NCBI GenBank assembly: GCA_934045905.1
Contig: OW203771.1
Coordinates: 16,481,701-16,545,700 of the forward strand
Length of the DNA: 64,000 nucleotides
From: Leuctra nigra
Taxonomy: Eukaryota > Arthropoda > Insecta > Plecoptera > Leuctridae
Direction: 5' to 3'
Shown here: positions 12,901 to 21,961 of the stretch, in pieces
Numbering within the stretch: position 1 is the first letter of the stretch
Layout of the letters: each line of letters begins with the position of its first letter
The notes under the pieces: generated by a model
Told to the model about the DNA's origin: nothing
The model's database searches: none
Seen by the model: the letters and a program-made list of their open reading frames with translations, nothing else
Position numbers and translations under genes: made by a program

Positions 12901-15900
12901 CCATCGATTATTCCACAAACATATTTGGCCTCAGTCACAAACATCCGGCAGTTTTTCAATGCAGTTTTCAACGCTAACACTGTGCGGTCGACATCCACGT
13001 CACTCAAGACGAAGTCTAGGCCATGTTGTGGAGAACGAACACAGTCGTGAAGATCTGGCAAGCCATTGTAGGAGAGTGGCAGAGTGCATCGCCAGTCCGG
13101 TCCAATGCAGCGCTCAACGATGTTGCGAGTGCTGCGAGTTGTAACGCTCTTCCGCTTCACTTTGGGGTCGTTCAATCGAATTCATCAGCCACAGTTTGAA
13201 GGAACATCCACTGCCCGCTGTCGAGCAACAAATATAATGTCACATTAGCTATTAGTGAGATACGTTAGGGTTTCTTTGCATATTAAGTTGAAATAGGTAC
13301 CTATTTTATATTTTTAACCAGACAATAATTTCAATTGGGAAATTTTAACTAGGTACTTTTTTTTTATTTACTTTATCTCATTTCTTTATTGATGCATATA
13401 ATTAAGATTTTAGTACTAGTACCTAGTGGTTCTAGTACCTCGGTTTACCTACTTCATTGCATTGCAGTGAAAATAAACATTCATTGGAATGGAATGTGTG
13501 TTCCTAGTCCTACTACTAACTAGGTAGGTACTACTACTTTCTGCTAAAATTCAGACTATGGAAAATATGTGAATATTTTTTATTGACTCACCGATGAGCA
13601 CGCCATCTGGGATTAAGCCGCTGGTCAACACTTTAGCAGGTTGCTTCATAGGAATCAGATGTGCTTGTCGTGATTACATCCTGGGAAGTCGCCGAGCACA
13701 TCGATGACTCGCAATGTCGATTTGCACGTGATCTGCACGTTGATGATAATTTGCTTTCCGCTGGGTGGTTTCTAGGTTCTTGGTGGGTTTTCTGATGTGG
13801 ACATGTGTGACATCTACTGCACGAACTACATTAGGGAACTTGGCTACACTGTAGAGAATCCTTGCTTCGTGTCCAGTCTCTCTTGATCTGTTACGTAGAT
13901 TGCATTGACAACTGCAGTTATTATGCGACTTGCAGATGATTGTGACAAATGACAATTACTTCCAACTAGCCACTGAAAGCCGCCACTAGCAAAAACTGTG
14001 TCTGCAGGTAGGGCATTATATTTTCGTTGTGTCTTTTTCGAGGTTAATGGGCGGTTGAAGCGAGTGCAACGTTTGACATTTTCATTTTCGTCTGTACAGT
14101 CCGTGGATTTCAGTCGAGGAAATGTGACAGTATCTTCATCATCTCACTCACAAAACACGCCAAACACAATGTCATCAAAGATGTCATTATAATACGAAAA
14201 GTAAACGATATTATTATGATGCTTTCTGGCAGAACTTGTGGGTGGTGCCGTGCTGTCACTTTAGTTGTTCGACCTTGACGTTGTTTGTCGCTGCTCGCGT
14301 AAGCCCGCGATTATTTAAAAGAGCCACATTATTATGTTTTCAACTCACTATGTTATTAACGAGAATATTTTCATCTTATACGACAATTAATGACAAAAGC
14401 AATGGAAAGCACTTACTTTCAACTAATATCGACGCCATTTGTATTGGTTGCAACTCACTTAAAACCACAAATAGTTGGTTTTAAAGTTGCAACCAATATG
14501 CCGCCATTTTTTCTGCTAAAACCGCTTCCAGAATAAGGATGCTACCGGTTGCAACTATACAACCGGTAGCAAGTACTTCCAACCGGTTGCAAGTACTTGC
14601 AACTGCTACCAGAATGACCCCCCTGAGCTTCTGATAGGTCCTTTGGTTAGTTGTAGTACACTTAAAATATAATCTAATGAATTACAAGTTTCCAGTAATA
14701 TAATCTCTGTTTATGCATTTATACAAAATGAACATGGTGAATTTCTTATAATTTGTACAGGAAAATTATGAAGGGGGCTTAAAGCCAGAGGAAATCATTA
14801 GGATACATAGGTATTGTTTGAGAAAACTGCGTCTATCAAATGAGGAGGAGAAAAGAATCCACACAAGATGGTTCAATTCTTGTGATTTTAATGCATTTGC
14901 ATAACTTTCAAGTTGTCTGTACACAATCTATGTTAAAGTCAATTAGTAAAGCATTCTGGAATTTAAATGGAATAATAGGTATGCTTGTCAGGCTACTCAA
15001 AACTGCTCCAAGCAGCTTGGAACAAGTGATTTTGCTCGTCGGGCAACAGAAGTTGGAGTAACTTAAGAGCAGTTCTGAGCAAGCTCAAGGAACAGGGCTA
15101 CTGGCAACTTAAAAGCTACAAATATGCATTAACCTCAAGGGTGGAGTCTTTTAAGTTGTCGGAAGTTACTTTCAAGTCAGGTAGAAACCCCATTGCTTGA
15201 GTTATTTTGCCTTTTCGATTAAAAGTTGTAAAACGAATACTTTTCCAAGAAATGGAGTCTTGACGTTGATTCTATTCTTCTCTCAAAGTGTACTGATAGT
15301 GCACAAAGACGACGAAGGCGTGTCATGAGCGTACCTCACAGTCAGCGAGCTTCTCCGCCCGCTTGGGTCCGGAGACGCACTTGTCCTCCGCCGCCTTCCC
15401 GACGCACGTGTACCCCTCGGCCAGCGGGTCCTCTCTGCCGTAGAAGTCGCATGTGAAGCCCACGCCCTTGGCGATCACGTGCGGGAACAGGGCCTTGTCG
15501 CCGAGGTCGGAGCGCGGGATCGAGAACGCCTCGCCGAGGTCCTCGCCGTTCAGGTGGAACGACATGAAGATCGGGTCGCTCTCCAAGTCCTGCGAGACAC
15601 AAACATTACGCTCAATTTCAAACCAGTACTTGTATACCTAGTGATGGGACAAAAAATTTGAAACATGGGACTTGAAAATTTCCAATTCATTAAAAATTTT
15701 CAAGACCCTTTGAAATTATCATTTGAAAATTTTCAATTTTTTTTAACTTTCCGACAGCAGCTGGTAGGTACACTGTTAGTAGCAGTTTTAACTTATTTTC
15801 AGCTTATTCTTGTGCAGGTGTAGGTGCTAGCTTCGCACTATTATATCTCTTTTCACTAGTCTCCATTTTGCCATCATGGGCATCATGGGCATCCACAGGG

Positions 15901-18900
15901 GGGGGGAGGGGGGGGGGGGACAAAGGGGGGCCCCTGTGTGTCAGGATTTAAACATAAACTTTTGGTGTTGTTTTGTTTTAAGTACATTCAGTTTTATTTT
16001 GAAAACAAAAAAAATTTAAATGTCATTTCAGAGTGTCAAAAAACCCAAAAATGCCCTGCGGGTTTTAACAAATGTGTCAAATTTTAAAAAATTATTGAGT
16101 ATTTTAACAAAATACAGCTCATTACGTCTCAAAATTGATTTTAAAGTATCCAAAAACCAAATAAGCCCTGCGGGGCAGTGTGTGGAGCCCCACGCCCCTT
16201 AAACCGTGAAAAATTGTTTTTCTAGGCTTATCCCCCCCACCCCACCCCTGGCAGAAATCCAGCAGATACCCATGCATGGCAGGGAAGAAACTTAGAAATG
16301 TTTTAACTTTTAAAACATAACATAACACCTCGCATATTAATGACAAATCAGCACAATGCAAGTACCTATTGTAAATGGCAATCAACAATACGCACCGAGC
16401 GTGCATACCCCCAGCGCCACTAGCGAGGGAAATCGGCAAAACTGTACGTAGAAGAATATTTAGTTTTATCATCTCTCATTGGTCGTGGCCATAGCAACCA
16501 AACAAAATCAACAGAAAACTCAAAATAGCTCAGAATTGGTAAAAGAGAGGAGCAAACGAATAATTTTATCAGATTCAGTGGAGTTGTTTACACATAATAC
16601 ATTTTTCACAGCGAAATATCCTGTGACGTATTATCGTAAGAATGCATACAATGTGTAATGTTTACTAATTGCTGTAACTAAGGGTATGAGGAACCCGGAA
16701 AGAATTGCTAATTTTTGCCACCCATCATTTTTGCCATTTTCAGAAACAAAAGAGAGTCAACACTCGGTGCCTATATATTGTGGCGGTTCGATCTGCCCTG
16801 TCGTATCTCCCGCCAGCAGCACACACGCTAACATGACGGCACAGGCCTGCCAACTCTACCGGCAGTCCCAACATGCAGAGCGCTCGCCGTCTTGACCAAT
16901 CACCGTCTTCGTTGACGAGGCAGCCATTGCCAGTCGGTCTCAGAACATCGAGAGGGACAGACGTGCACCGCCATTACAACTCTGTAACTTTATCTTTAAT
17001 AAATAATAATAATAATAATAATGTAATTTATTGAGCACATAAAATAGGTACATAATTGGTCTGTATTCAACAATCGAGTCGTTGATCTTCCATACATCCA
17101 TCTCTTCTCTTCAGCTGCTTCACATCTTCACCATTTACCTACTTCTTCTTAATTCATAATAGTCATTAAAATTGTGCTTCAATATCAGTGGTAATATTGG
17201 AAGAACATCCAAGCATTTGCTTTTTAGCTGAGGGAAAACCACTGAAAAAACATTCTCAGCAGGATGTAATCTTGATTCTCGTCTTCCAATATCATTACTT
17301 CACGAATTCTCTTTCTTGAATGATAGCGAGTTTATCCTTAACGAGCGTCTTGAAAGCTTTTAAACTTAGGGTCTGCTCTTCTGTTGTTGTTGTGTTGTAT
17401 GCTACTGAGGCTGAATAGGAAAAACAGTTCTTGAATTTTTTACTTCGATGAGTTCCAAAGTCTAGCTTATCTTTGGACCGCGTGTCTCGTAGGTGAATAT
17501 CACGACGCTTTCTCAACTTATCATTTAAATACTTTGGCTCTCCCGTTCTCAATATCTTGTGCGTTGCGCATGTTAAATGTAGGCTTCTTCTCGCTTCCAT
17601 CTTTAGCCAATGAAGTTTTTGAATGTAGAACCGTTGTTACTGTTACGTCTGTCTCTACCACTCACCGAACCTTCACTCACACCCTCACCATCACACCTGC
17701 GCCAAAACATATATAATTTTTACATAACACATGAAAAAAAAATCACAATTTTCACATGCGAATCAAGTCAAATAACTTTTGGCAACATGGGAGTGCTCAA
17801 GGTACCTAGTTAGAAGGTACCTACTAAATGCCTACTAAAGATACCTTGGCATTTCTTTTTTGAAATGTGACATACATAGGTGTACAAGTAATTTGTGCAA
17901 ATTTCAAGCCTTGAAAATTTTCATGAAAATTTTAAAATAAAAAAATTTCATGAAAAATCCCATTACTACATTTGCTCTCTTTGTTTTTTTGGCTTGTGAG
18001 TTGTGATGACCACATTCGATATGAAGTTCTGCACACACAATGTCATGAGCAGTGTCTTTTACTGATTTTAAACAAAATCCTCTCATTAATTGAAATCTGA
18101 TAATATATCAGTTGTCCAATCATGTTGGTTGAGTGCAAATTAAATACAAATCAGAGTTTACATCGTATGTCAATATCTTGAGTAAAAATTATTGACTGAA
18201 ATAAATATGGCATCTCATCACACCACTCATTTTGCGCTAAAATTTAAAAATCATGAATATGTGGGACCAATAAAAAAATAATGGTACCTACATAAAAATT
18301 AGTGAAATATTATTTTGGACTAGGTAGTATTTATTTATCGAAAAAATAGTTGCATAAATATTGGCAACTAGTGACCAATGAAAGCCCTATACTCTCCCCG
18401 AGCTAAGATCCTCCGCCAGCAGAGCCATCAGAGTCTGATCTAGTTCGGTGAGTTACAGAAGACTCACCAGGTACGCCGTGATGACGTCGCCGAGGGTGAA
18501 AGTCTTTCCGTACGGCGTGAAGACGCTGTCCGTTGACCGCGTGCCGGAGCTGCCGTAGCCGTAAGACAGAGGGCATTCTCCTGCCAAACACAAGGATGCG
18601 TAACTCATGGGCTACATCAACGTTTCAGTTTGTTGCAGCTACATGGCGATCTACTATTTGTGCCCACAAGTAAAGCCCGTTTTACATAAAGCGCGTTTCG
18701 CGTTTTTAATTTTTTTACAACGCCTAGAAGAGGCCGTCGAAAACAGAATGTTGATACATGTATTATTCTTGTTAGTAACAATTTGGGTGTTATTAGATAC
18801 ATGGAATAATATGCACAGGTAAGGAATTATTAACATTATAGTCTTATTTTGCAGTTATTTTATAGTTTATTTTATAGTTTACGTATAGTGACGTCATTTT

Positions 18901-21900
18901 CGCCACGCGCGGTACTGAAAATACCTCCCGACAATCGAGATAAGGTGGGTTAAAAATAAAACGCGTGCGGTGAAATTTTTGGTGGTTTTGATGGGTTAAT
19001 AAAAAAACGCCAAACGCAAAACGCCAAACGCGTGTTATGTAAAAGCGGCTTTAAGGCCCATTAGAATCTTATCGGCTACACTTTTTAGATGTGTGTTAAA
19101 CGCTTTTTTTTTTTTTTTTACTTTTTAGTATCATTTTTCCTGGTACAATTTTTTGAACAACATCTATGTCACATCCCATTTTTCTTTCACACAATTTTGT
19201 ATTTTTACACAATGCAACTTCTTGTCGCAGAACTTGAGTTCCACTTTTTTAGAACATGTTCTAAACTTATAATTTCTATCAAGAAATGTGACACAGAAGT
19301 GTGGCACAGGAAATGAACAAGAAATTGCTCTGTGTAGATGCTTTAGTAAATATTTGAACTCCTGAAGCTGTTACATCGGTACCTATAAACTTTAAATATG
19401 GAGCATTTTATGTAGATTACCACCTTCTTCATGCAGTACCTGTACCAATTAGGTTAACAAAGTCAAACTTCTTTGATCATTTATTATTGTGGATAATTAT
19501 TGAATTGGAACATTGTTGAACATTATTTGATCATTATTTCACTGGCAGAGCAGAACAGCACATCAACTGTAATGATTAATGAAGGACAATTCTTCATCAA
19601 TGAAAGACAATGAAGATTACAACAAAAATGTTCCTCCCTAAGGGCAGGGGAAGGAAACGAAATGAGTTAAAATGTCTCACCAAGCTGCATGCTGGAGTAT
19701 CCCACCGACCATCCTAATCTCAGCTCGCACGGCTGCTCCGGTTTGTTCAGCTTCTTCGTGTGCACCTTGACTCGGTACGCGAGGGCGCCACCCCGATAGC
19801 CGAATGTGGCTCTAGCGCCGGCCCAGATCAGCCCGAAGCCGGCCTCGCTCATCGGCTTGGCGCTGCGGAAGTTGCTCTTGTCAATCAGGAGGTTCAGGTC
19901 CGAGTCGTACCAGCTCAGCACCGCGAGGGACTCATCGTACACCGGCTCGTCGTACACTTTAGGTATCCTGAGGAGGTAAGCATTCTTTTAGAAACTGAAA
20001 CAATTTCTTTTTTCTATTTTTTGTTACCTAATCAACGGTTACTTACCTCTCATTCAAAGATTCATAAAACAGGGCAAAAGTACCTTCTATTGTGCAAATA
20101 GGTACACTCAACAAATGATAAAACGGTATTTGAGAGAAATGGATTGGCTGGCAAAAATGTGATGGCATCATCCAATGAAGTCTATGCTAATACCTACCCT
20201 CTAGTAGGTGAGCTCTGATTTCTTTATAATAACAAGGATTGATTGTTAAGGTACCTGACCAGCAGCCAATCCGTTTCGTTCAAATACCGTTTTATGATTT
20301 GTTGGGTGTACCTGTACATGTTAATGCTAATTGTTCAAATATTATTTACAATTTTTTACAGTAGTTCTAGGTACACTCGGCCAAACAAAAATTGATCGTT
20401 GATCAAATTTGAATGACTGCTGGTCATGTCCCATACCAATTAAAGCTTGTTATTATCGTTGAAATGTGGGGTCACCTACTAGAGTGAGACAATGTGATCG
20501 CTTGGACTGACTTCGGATGGTGCAATCTAACATTTATCAGTCAATCAAATTTGATCAACGATCAATTTTTGTTTGGCCGAGTGTACCTACTTCCCTATTA
20601 TTACTACTTTAAATCAGGACACAATGTCAACTTCTGCAAGAGTGGAGAGTGGAGAGCAGCTCTCTCTTTGGCTGACAGCTGTCAAATGACTTTATTTGTG
20701 TCGGACTGTGTTTTAATTATTTAGCAGTAGGTACTTAATCAGTAATCACATTGGCTAGTGATTGGATGGTGACCACTAAACTAATACATTGTAAAATGTA
20801 TATTTTTAATTAAACAAGTCTGCATAGAGTTAAAAAAAAATCCTAGGAAAGCAAGAAATATTACTGCTCCGCTCCCATACAAATAGGTTTAGTTTGTGCA
20901 AGAACCCCTTAGACTAAATCCCATAATATTATTGTTAAATTATTCAGCTGACTAGCAGCCACTGGAAATTATCTGTTTAGGCAATTATACTAGACTAATA
21001 ATGAATGTATAGTGTTCCTAAGTTGTTAATAAATCATATATTATATTATCATGATATTATCATATTCATATCATCATACAGTTGATTTTACAAAAGAATC
21101 ATAGAAAAATTATGAAGCAAGTCCGTTCTTTCCGTCACAGGATACCTAATATCCCACAATTACTCACTTCTGACGATTGTACAGCTCTATCGTAACATGA
21201 CCAAGACAGTACCAAGTGGTACTTGACTAACCTAGCACTGCAAGACATACTACGCCTTCAAAAAGACAGAATTAATCTCACCTGATATTACAGTTCTGAT
21301 TGCCAGCACCTTCCACCTCATCGTCTTCTCCGTCTTCACTCGACCCAGATGACAAATCATTGCCACCTTCATCCATACACTCGTCCTTAACTTCCTCGGC
21401 TGTTTCCACATTTACCTCCTCGGCTGTTTCCACATTTACTTCAGTCTTCTCGGCTCCATTATCCGTGATTACATCGGACTTCTCGACTTCTGTTTCCATT
21501 ACTTCAACCTGGAAAATAGAAAGTGGCATTGTCAAACAGAAAATAGTGTGAATAGAATTTAGGTAGTAGGTACCAAATTGGCTCAAATTAGTACATTGTG
21601 TTACTTGACTACTACCTATAGGTAGGTACATAGTAAACTTGAAAAATGGATATTTTCAATTATTTATGAACCTACTCAACGACATGCAAATTGAGCATTT
21701 GAAATAGCCCTCTGCTAAATAAATTATGAAATTATAGCATTGGCTGCAGAATTTGGCTAAATTTAAATCCTGTGTTCTAACTACCTAGAATCAATAATAC
21801 ATTCTAGCTGAATAATGATAAAAAGTTTTTAACCTGCCTTGATTAAGTCAGACTTGTCGTTTAGTACCTTTGTATCCTCCACCATATCATCGACTGGCGT

Positions 21901-21961
21901 TGACGGGGAATCTCCGATCGTATCGTCCATTGCTCCGTCCAAATGGTAATGAATCTGGATG
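3781..21961 (-). CDS. HNRNPU: hnRNP U-like protein (SPRY plus P-loop kinase-like), 10 exons, 5'-incomplete
   Basis: Nuclear RNA- and chromatin-binding protein of the hnRNP U/UL family. Exons (minus strand, 5' to 3'): 21868-21961, 21282-21508, 19681-19967, 18468-18580, 15335-15589, 10089-10211, 8502-8633, 7577-7742, 4423-4566, 3781-3908. All junctions have GT/AG sites and agree in phase, giving 555 residues. Order: acidic segment (about 1-105), SPRY (about 110-310), P-loop GLPRSGKT (331-338) opening the polynucleotide-kinase-like fold to about 512, then a basic tail. Vertebrate hnRNP U has a SAP domain at the N terminus and an RGG tail. No SAP exon was found here, and the tail is short and Lys/Arg-rich without RGG repeats. 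The first coding exon may lie between 22 and 29 kb; alternatively an ATG in the first visible exon (GCAATGG context) starts the protein. Confidence 0.93.
3909..4422. other. Intron of hnRNP U-like gene, no further feature
   Basis: AT-rich intron between the last two exons. Short open frames here (such as 4191-4376 minus) have no coding character. Confidence 0.5.
4423..4566 (-). CDS. HNRNPU: hnRNP U-like exon: end of kinase-like domain
   Basis: Encodes NFTLPEVCDIFNEVVFADLE, then KKDAQELVEKYNKEGQAAGH and MVMHRDAG. NFTLPEV and the A(Q)ELVEKY helix match vertebrate hnRNP U directly. Phase 1 in and out; donor GTACGA. Confidence 0.94.
4786..5224. mobile_element. MITE with TAGCGTTTTCC ends
   Basis: Bounded by TAGCGTTTTCC and GGAAAACGCTA with TA at each edge. 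The interior has repeated palindromic words (CAGTGGAAAACG, GAGAGCAAAG). A related element lies at 26911-27012 and a fragment at 27285-27410. Non-coding. Confidence 0.6.
5359..6259. mobile_element. Non-autonomous hAT-type element with 8-bp target duplication
   Basis: Inverted ends TAGGGGTGTGCGAATA and TATTCGCACACCCCTA, flanked by a perfect 8-bp duplication CAAAATAT (5351-5358 and 6260-6267). The interior is rich in TTCGAATA repeats and has no transposase. A Harbinger-type MITE is nested at 5652-5967. Confidence 0.92.
5652..5967. mobile_element. Harbinger-type MITE with CAG target duplication (copy 1)
   Basis: 316 bp with inverted arms of about 75 bp (ends GAGGCCAAGTCTTGAAACTT and its complement). 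Flanked by CAG on both sides (649-651 relative 5649-5651, and 5968-5970). A 3-bp CWG duplication is a recognised PIF/Harbinger signature. The middle is AT-rich. The second copy is at 58583-58897. Confidence 0.85.
6373..7190. repeat. Repeat bounded by TGAGCGAGC / GCTCGCTCA
   Basis: About 0.8 kb starting TGAGCGAGCGAAGCGAGCG and ending GTGCTCGCTCA. The interior has several imperfect repeats (GACCAACATTGTC and GGTCATTGGGTTCAAC-like). A fragment of its end (GCGAGCACTGATACGCGCAA) recurs near 44750. Class unknown; non-coding. Confidence 0.45.
7577..7742 (-). CDS. HNRNPU: hnRNP U-like exon: kinase-like domain
   Basis: Reads ASVFPNAQRKKMRGCRGYLR, then RAVVVLPSDEEYERRFAK and VPISVLQMK. AQRKKM, AVVVLPSDEEY and LQMK are family hallmarks. 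Phase 0 in, phase 1 out; donor GTGAGT. Confidence 0.95.
8502..8633 (-). CDS. HNRNPU: hnRNP U-like exon: kinase-like domain, helical segment
   Basis: 44 codons, phase 0: VDGKECEAKEWRSQHPLCQK, then SVNQCLIKLMALSKL and NYILDQ. Length and the ending (R)NYILDQ match the family RNFILDQ, which precedes the TNVxxxAQRRKM segment. The first half has diverged. Confidence 0.88.
8875..9837. mobile_element. TA-type MITE (TACACT-GGCCAAACAAAA family), split by a hAT-type element
   Basis: Ends TACACTTGGCCAAACAAAAA and TTTGGCCGAGTGCA. The outer part matches the copies at 20372-20585 and 58532-59071, including TCACCTACTAGAG read on the minus strand. Split by 8920-9660. Confidence 0.82.
8920..9660. mobile_element. 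Non-autonomous hAT-type element, 8-bp target duplication
   Basis: Ends CAGGGCTGCCG and CGGCAGCCCTG, flanked by a perfect duplication TGATAGGC (8912-8919 and 9661-9668). Subterminal TTTTTACGGAT repeats occur at both ends. No transposase frame. The interrupted host MITE lets the pre-insertion sequence be read. Confidence 0.93.
10089..10211 (-). CDS. HNRNPU: hnRNP U-like exon: P-loop (Walker A)
   Basis: 41 codons, phase 0 at both ends: LLMMCGLPRSGKTTWAYQHA, then RDHPEKCYNIIGTDTILERM and K. GLPRSGKTTW is the nucleotide-binding loop (GLPGAGKTTW in vertebrates); the glycines, Lys and Thr are kept. YNIIGTDTILERM matches the following segment. Confidence 0.96.
11298..11968. mobile_element. Large foldback element with arms of about 300 bp
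   Basis: Left arm starts GTCCAGTCAAATGA, right arm ends TCATTTGACTGGAC, with TA at each side. The arms stay complementary for about 300 bp with scattered mismatches, leaving a short loop near 11620. Non-coding; nested in the Harbinger element. Confidence 0.85.
13674..13955 (-). pseudogene. Harbinger transposase fragment (DDE region)
   Basis: Open frame containing FPNVVRAVDVTHVHIRKPTK, aligned by eye to the family pattern FPNVVGAIDGTHV. A truncated piece of the DDE nuclease. Neighbouring pieces lie at about 13560-13640 (GVLIGES, family LLGDSGYP) and 12837-13175. Not functional as it stands. Confidence 0.75.
15335..15589 (-). CDS. HNRNPU: hnRNP U-like exon: SPRY end
   Basis: 85 codons, phase 0 at both ends: DLESDPIFMSFHLNGEDLGE, then ALFPHVIAKGVGFTCDFYG and GPKRAEKLADCE. 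NGxDLGxAF and LFPHV are the closing SPRY motifs, and DCE precedes the P-loop exon exactly as in vertebrate hnRNP U. Markedly GC-rich against its introns. Confidence 0.95.
15639..17968. mobile_element. Possible hAT-type element (TAGTGATGGGA ends) containing other inserts
   Basis: TAGTGATGGGACAAAAAATT at the left and AAAAATCCCATTACTA at the right form inverted ends with subterminal GAAAATTTTCA words. The 8-bp flanks do not match, so the boundaries are uncertain. The interior holds a G-rich run (15898-15919) and the LINE fragment at 17001. Confidence 0.4.
17001..17628 (-). mobile_element. Same LINE family, 3' fragment (second copy)
   Basis: Nearly identical to 736-1368, from the (AAT)n tail to GAATGTAG at 17628, where similarity stops (5' truncation). 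The minus frame 17295-17600 gives the LINE C terminus, with KYLNDKLRKRRDIHLRDTRS. A few substitutions and one 3-bp indel separate the copies. Confidence 0.88.
18468..18580 (-). CDS. HNRNPU: hnRNP U-like exon: SPRY middle
   Basis: Encodes GECPLSYGYGSSGTRSTDSV, then FTPYGKTFTLGDVITAYL. SYGY and the YGxxF...DVI motif match family SPRY strands. Phase 1 in, phase 0 out; donor GTGAGT. Confidence 0.94.
18673..19055. mobile_element. MITE with AAAGCC..TTTTACATAA ends
   Basis: Ends TAAAGCCCGTTTTACATAA and TTATGTAAAAGCGGCTTTA, subterminal GCGCGTTTCGCG and CGCCAAACGCG words. TA or TAA duplication, not resolved. Non-coding, between two SPRY exons. Confidence 0.65.
19681..19967 (-). CDS. HNRNPU: hnRNP U-like exon: SPRY domain start
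   Basis: Encodes IPKVYDEPVYDESLAVLSWY, then DSDLNLLIDKSNF, GFGLIWAGARATFGYRGG and ELRLGWSVGYSSMQLG. The LxWAGxRA and (R/L)LGWS motifs are diagnostic of hnRNP U SPRY domains. Phase 2 in, phase 1 out; donor GTGAGA. Confidence 0.95.
20103..20310. mobile_element. TA-type MITE (TACACTCAACAAATGATAAA family)
   Basis: Inverted ends TACACTCAACAAATGATAAA and its complement, 208 bp. Carries the TCACCTACTAGAG-like core in inverse orientation (CTCTAGTAGGTGAGC), shared with other TA-type MITEs in the window. Confidence 0.8.
20372..20585. mobile_element. TA-type MITE (TACACTCGGCCAAACAAAA family), intact copy
   Basis: 214 bp with inverted ends TACACTCGGCCAAACAAAAA and its complement, continuing as TTGATCGTTGATCAAATTTG. 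The core contains TCACCTACTAGAG. It is the uninterrupted reference for the copies at 8875 and 58532. Confidence 0.88.
20617..20705. repeat. Short palindromic repeat (GACAC..TGTCAACTTCTGCAA family)
   Basis: Matches 26665-26795 (GGACACACTGTCAACTTCTG, ending GACAGTGTGT) and part of 42393-42507 (CATGATCGAAAA, TAGTGTGTCC). Common words are GGCTGACA(G/T)CTGTCA and CTTATTTG. Non-coding MITE family. Confidence 0.5.
21282..21508 (-). CDS. HNRNPU: hnRNP U-like exon: acidic region
   Basis: Encodes VEVMETEVEKSDVITDNG, two copies of NVETAEEV from a 24-bp tandem repeat, and an Asp/Glu/Gly/Ser-rich stretch ending GAGNQNCNI. This matches the acidic spacer between SAP and SPRY in the family. Phase 0 in, phase 2 out; donor GTGAGA. 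Confidence 0.85.
21868..21961 (-). CDS. HNRNPU: hnRNP U-like exon: acidic N-terminal segment
   Basis: Encodes IQIHYHLDGAMDDTIGDSPS, then TPVDDMVEDTK, joining in phase 0 to VEVMETEVEK. The acceptor at 21962 (pyrimidine tract then TTTAG) leaves phase 2, which predicts an upstream exon; a second AG seven bases further in would give phase 0. Weakly conserved, assigned by phase, acidity and position. Confidence 0.68.

Larger units (their letters stand above)
10389..14622 (-). mobile_element. PIF/Harbinger DNA transposon, degenerate
   Basis: 4.2 kb with ends GGGGGTCATTCTGGTAGC and GCTACCAGAATGACCCCC, subterminal GGTTGCAA repeats, and a 3-bp CTG target duplication (10386-10388 and 14623-14625). Minus-strand frames carry transposase pieces: KFPNVVRAVDVTHVHIRKPT (13674-13955; DxTHV is a DDE motif), GLIPDGVLIGES near 13590, and STRNIVERCIG (12837-13175), like Harbinger C termini. 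Stops and frameshifts break it. It sits in an hnRNP U-like intron and contains the foldback at 11298-11968. Confidence 0.85.

Noticed and set aside
16740..17000. Solo LTR (TATATA-like box, AATAAA before the LINE fragment)
   Set aside because: No TG..CA ends, target duplication or second copy could be seen.
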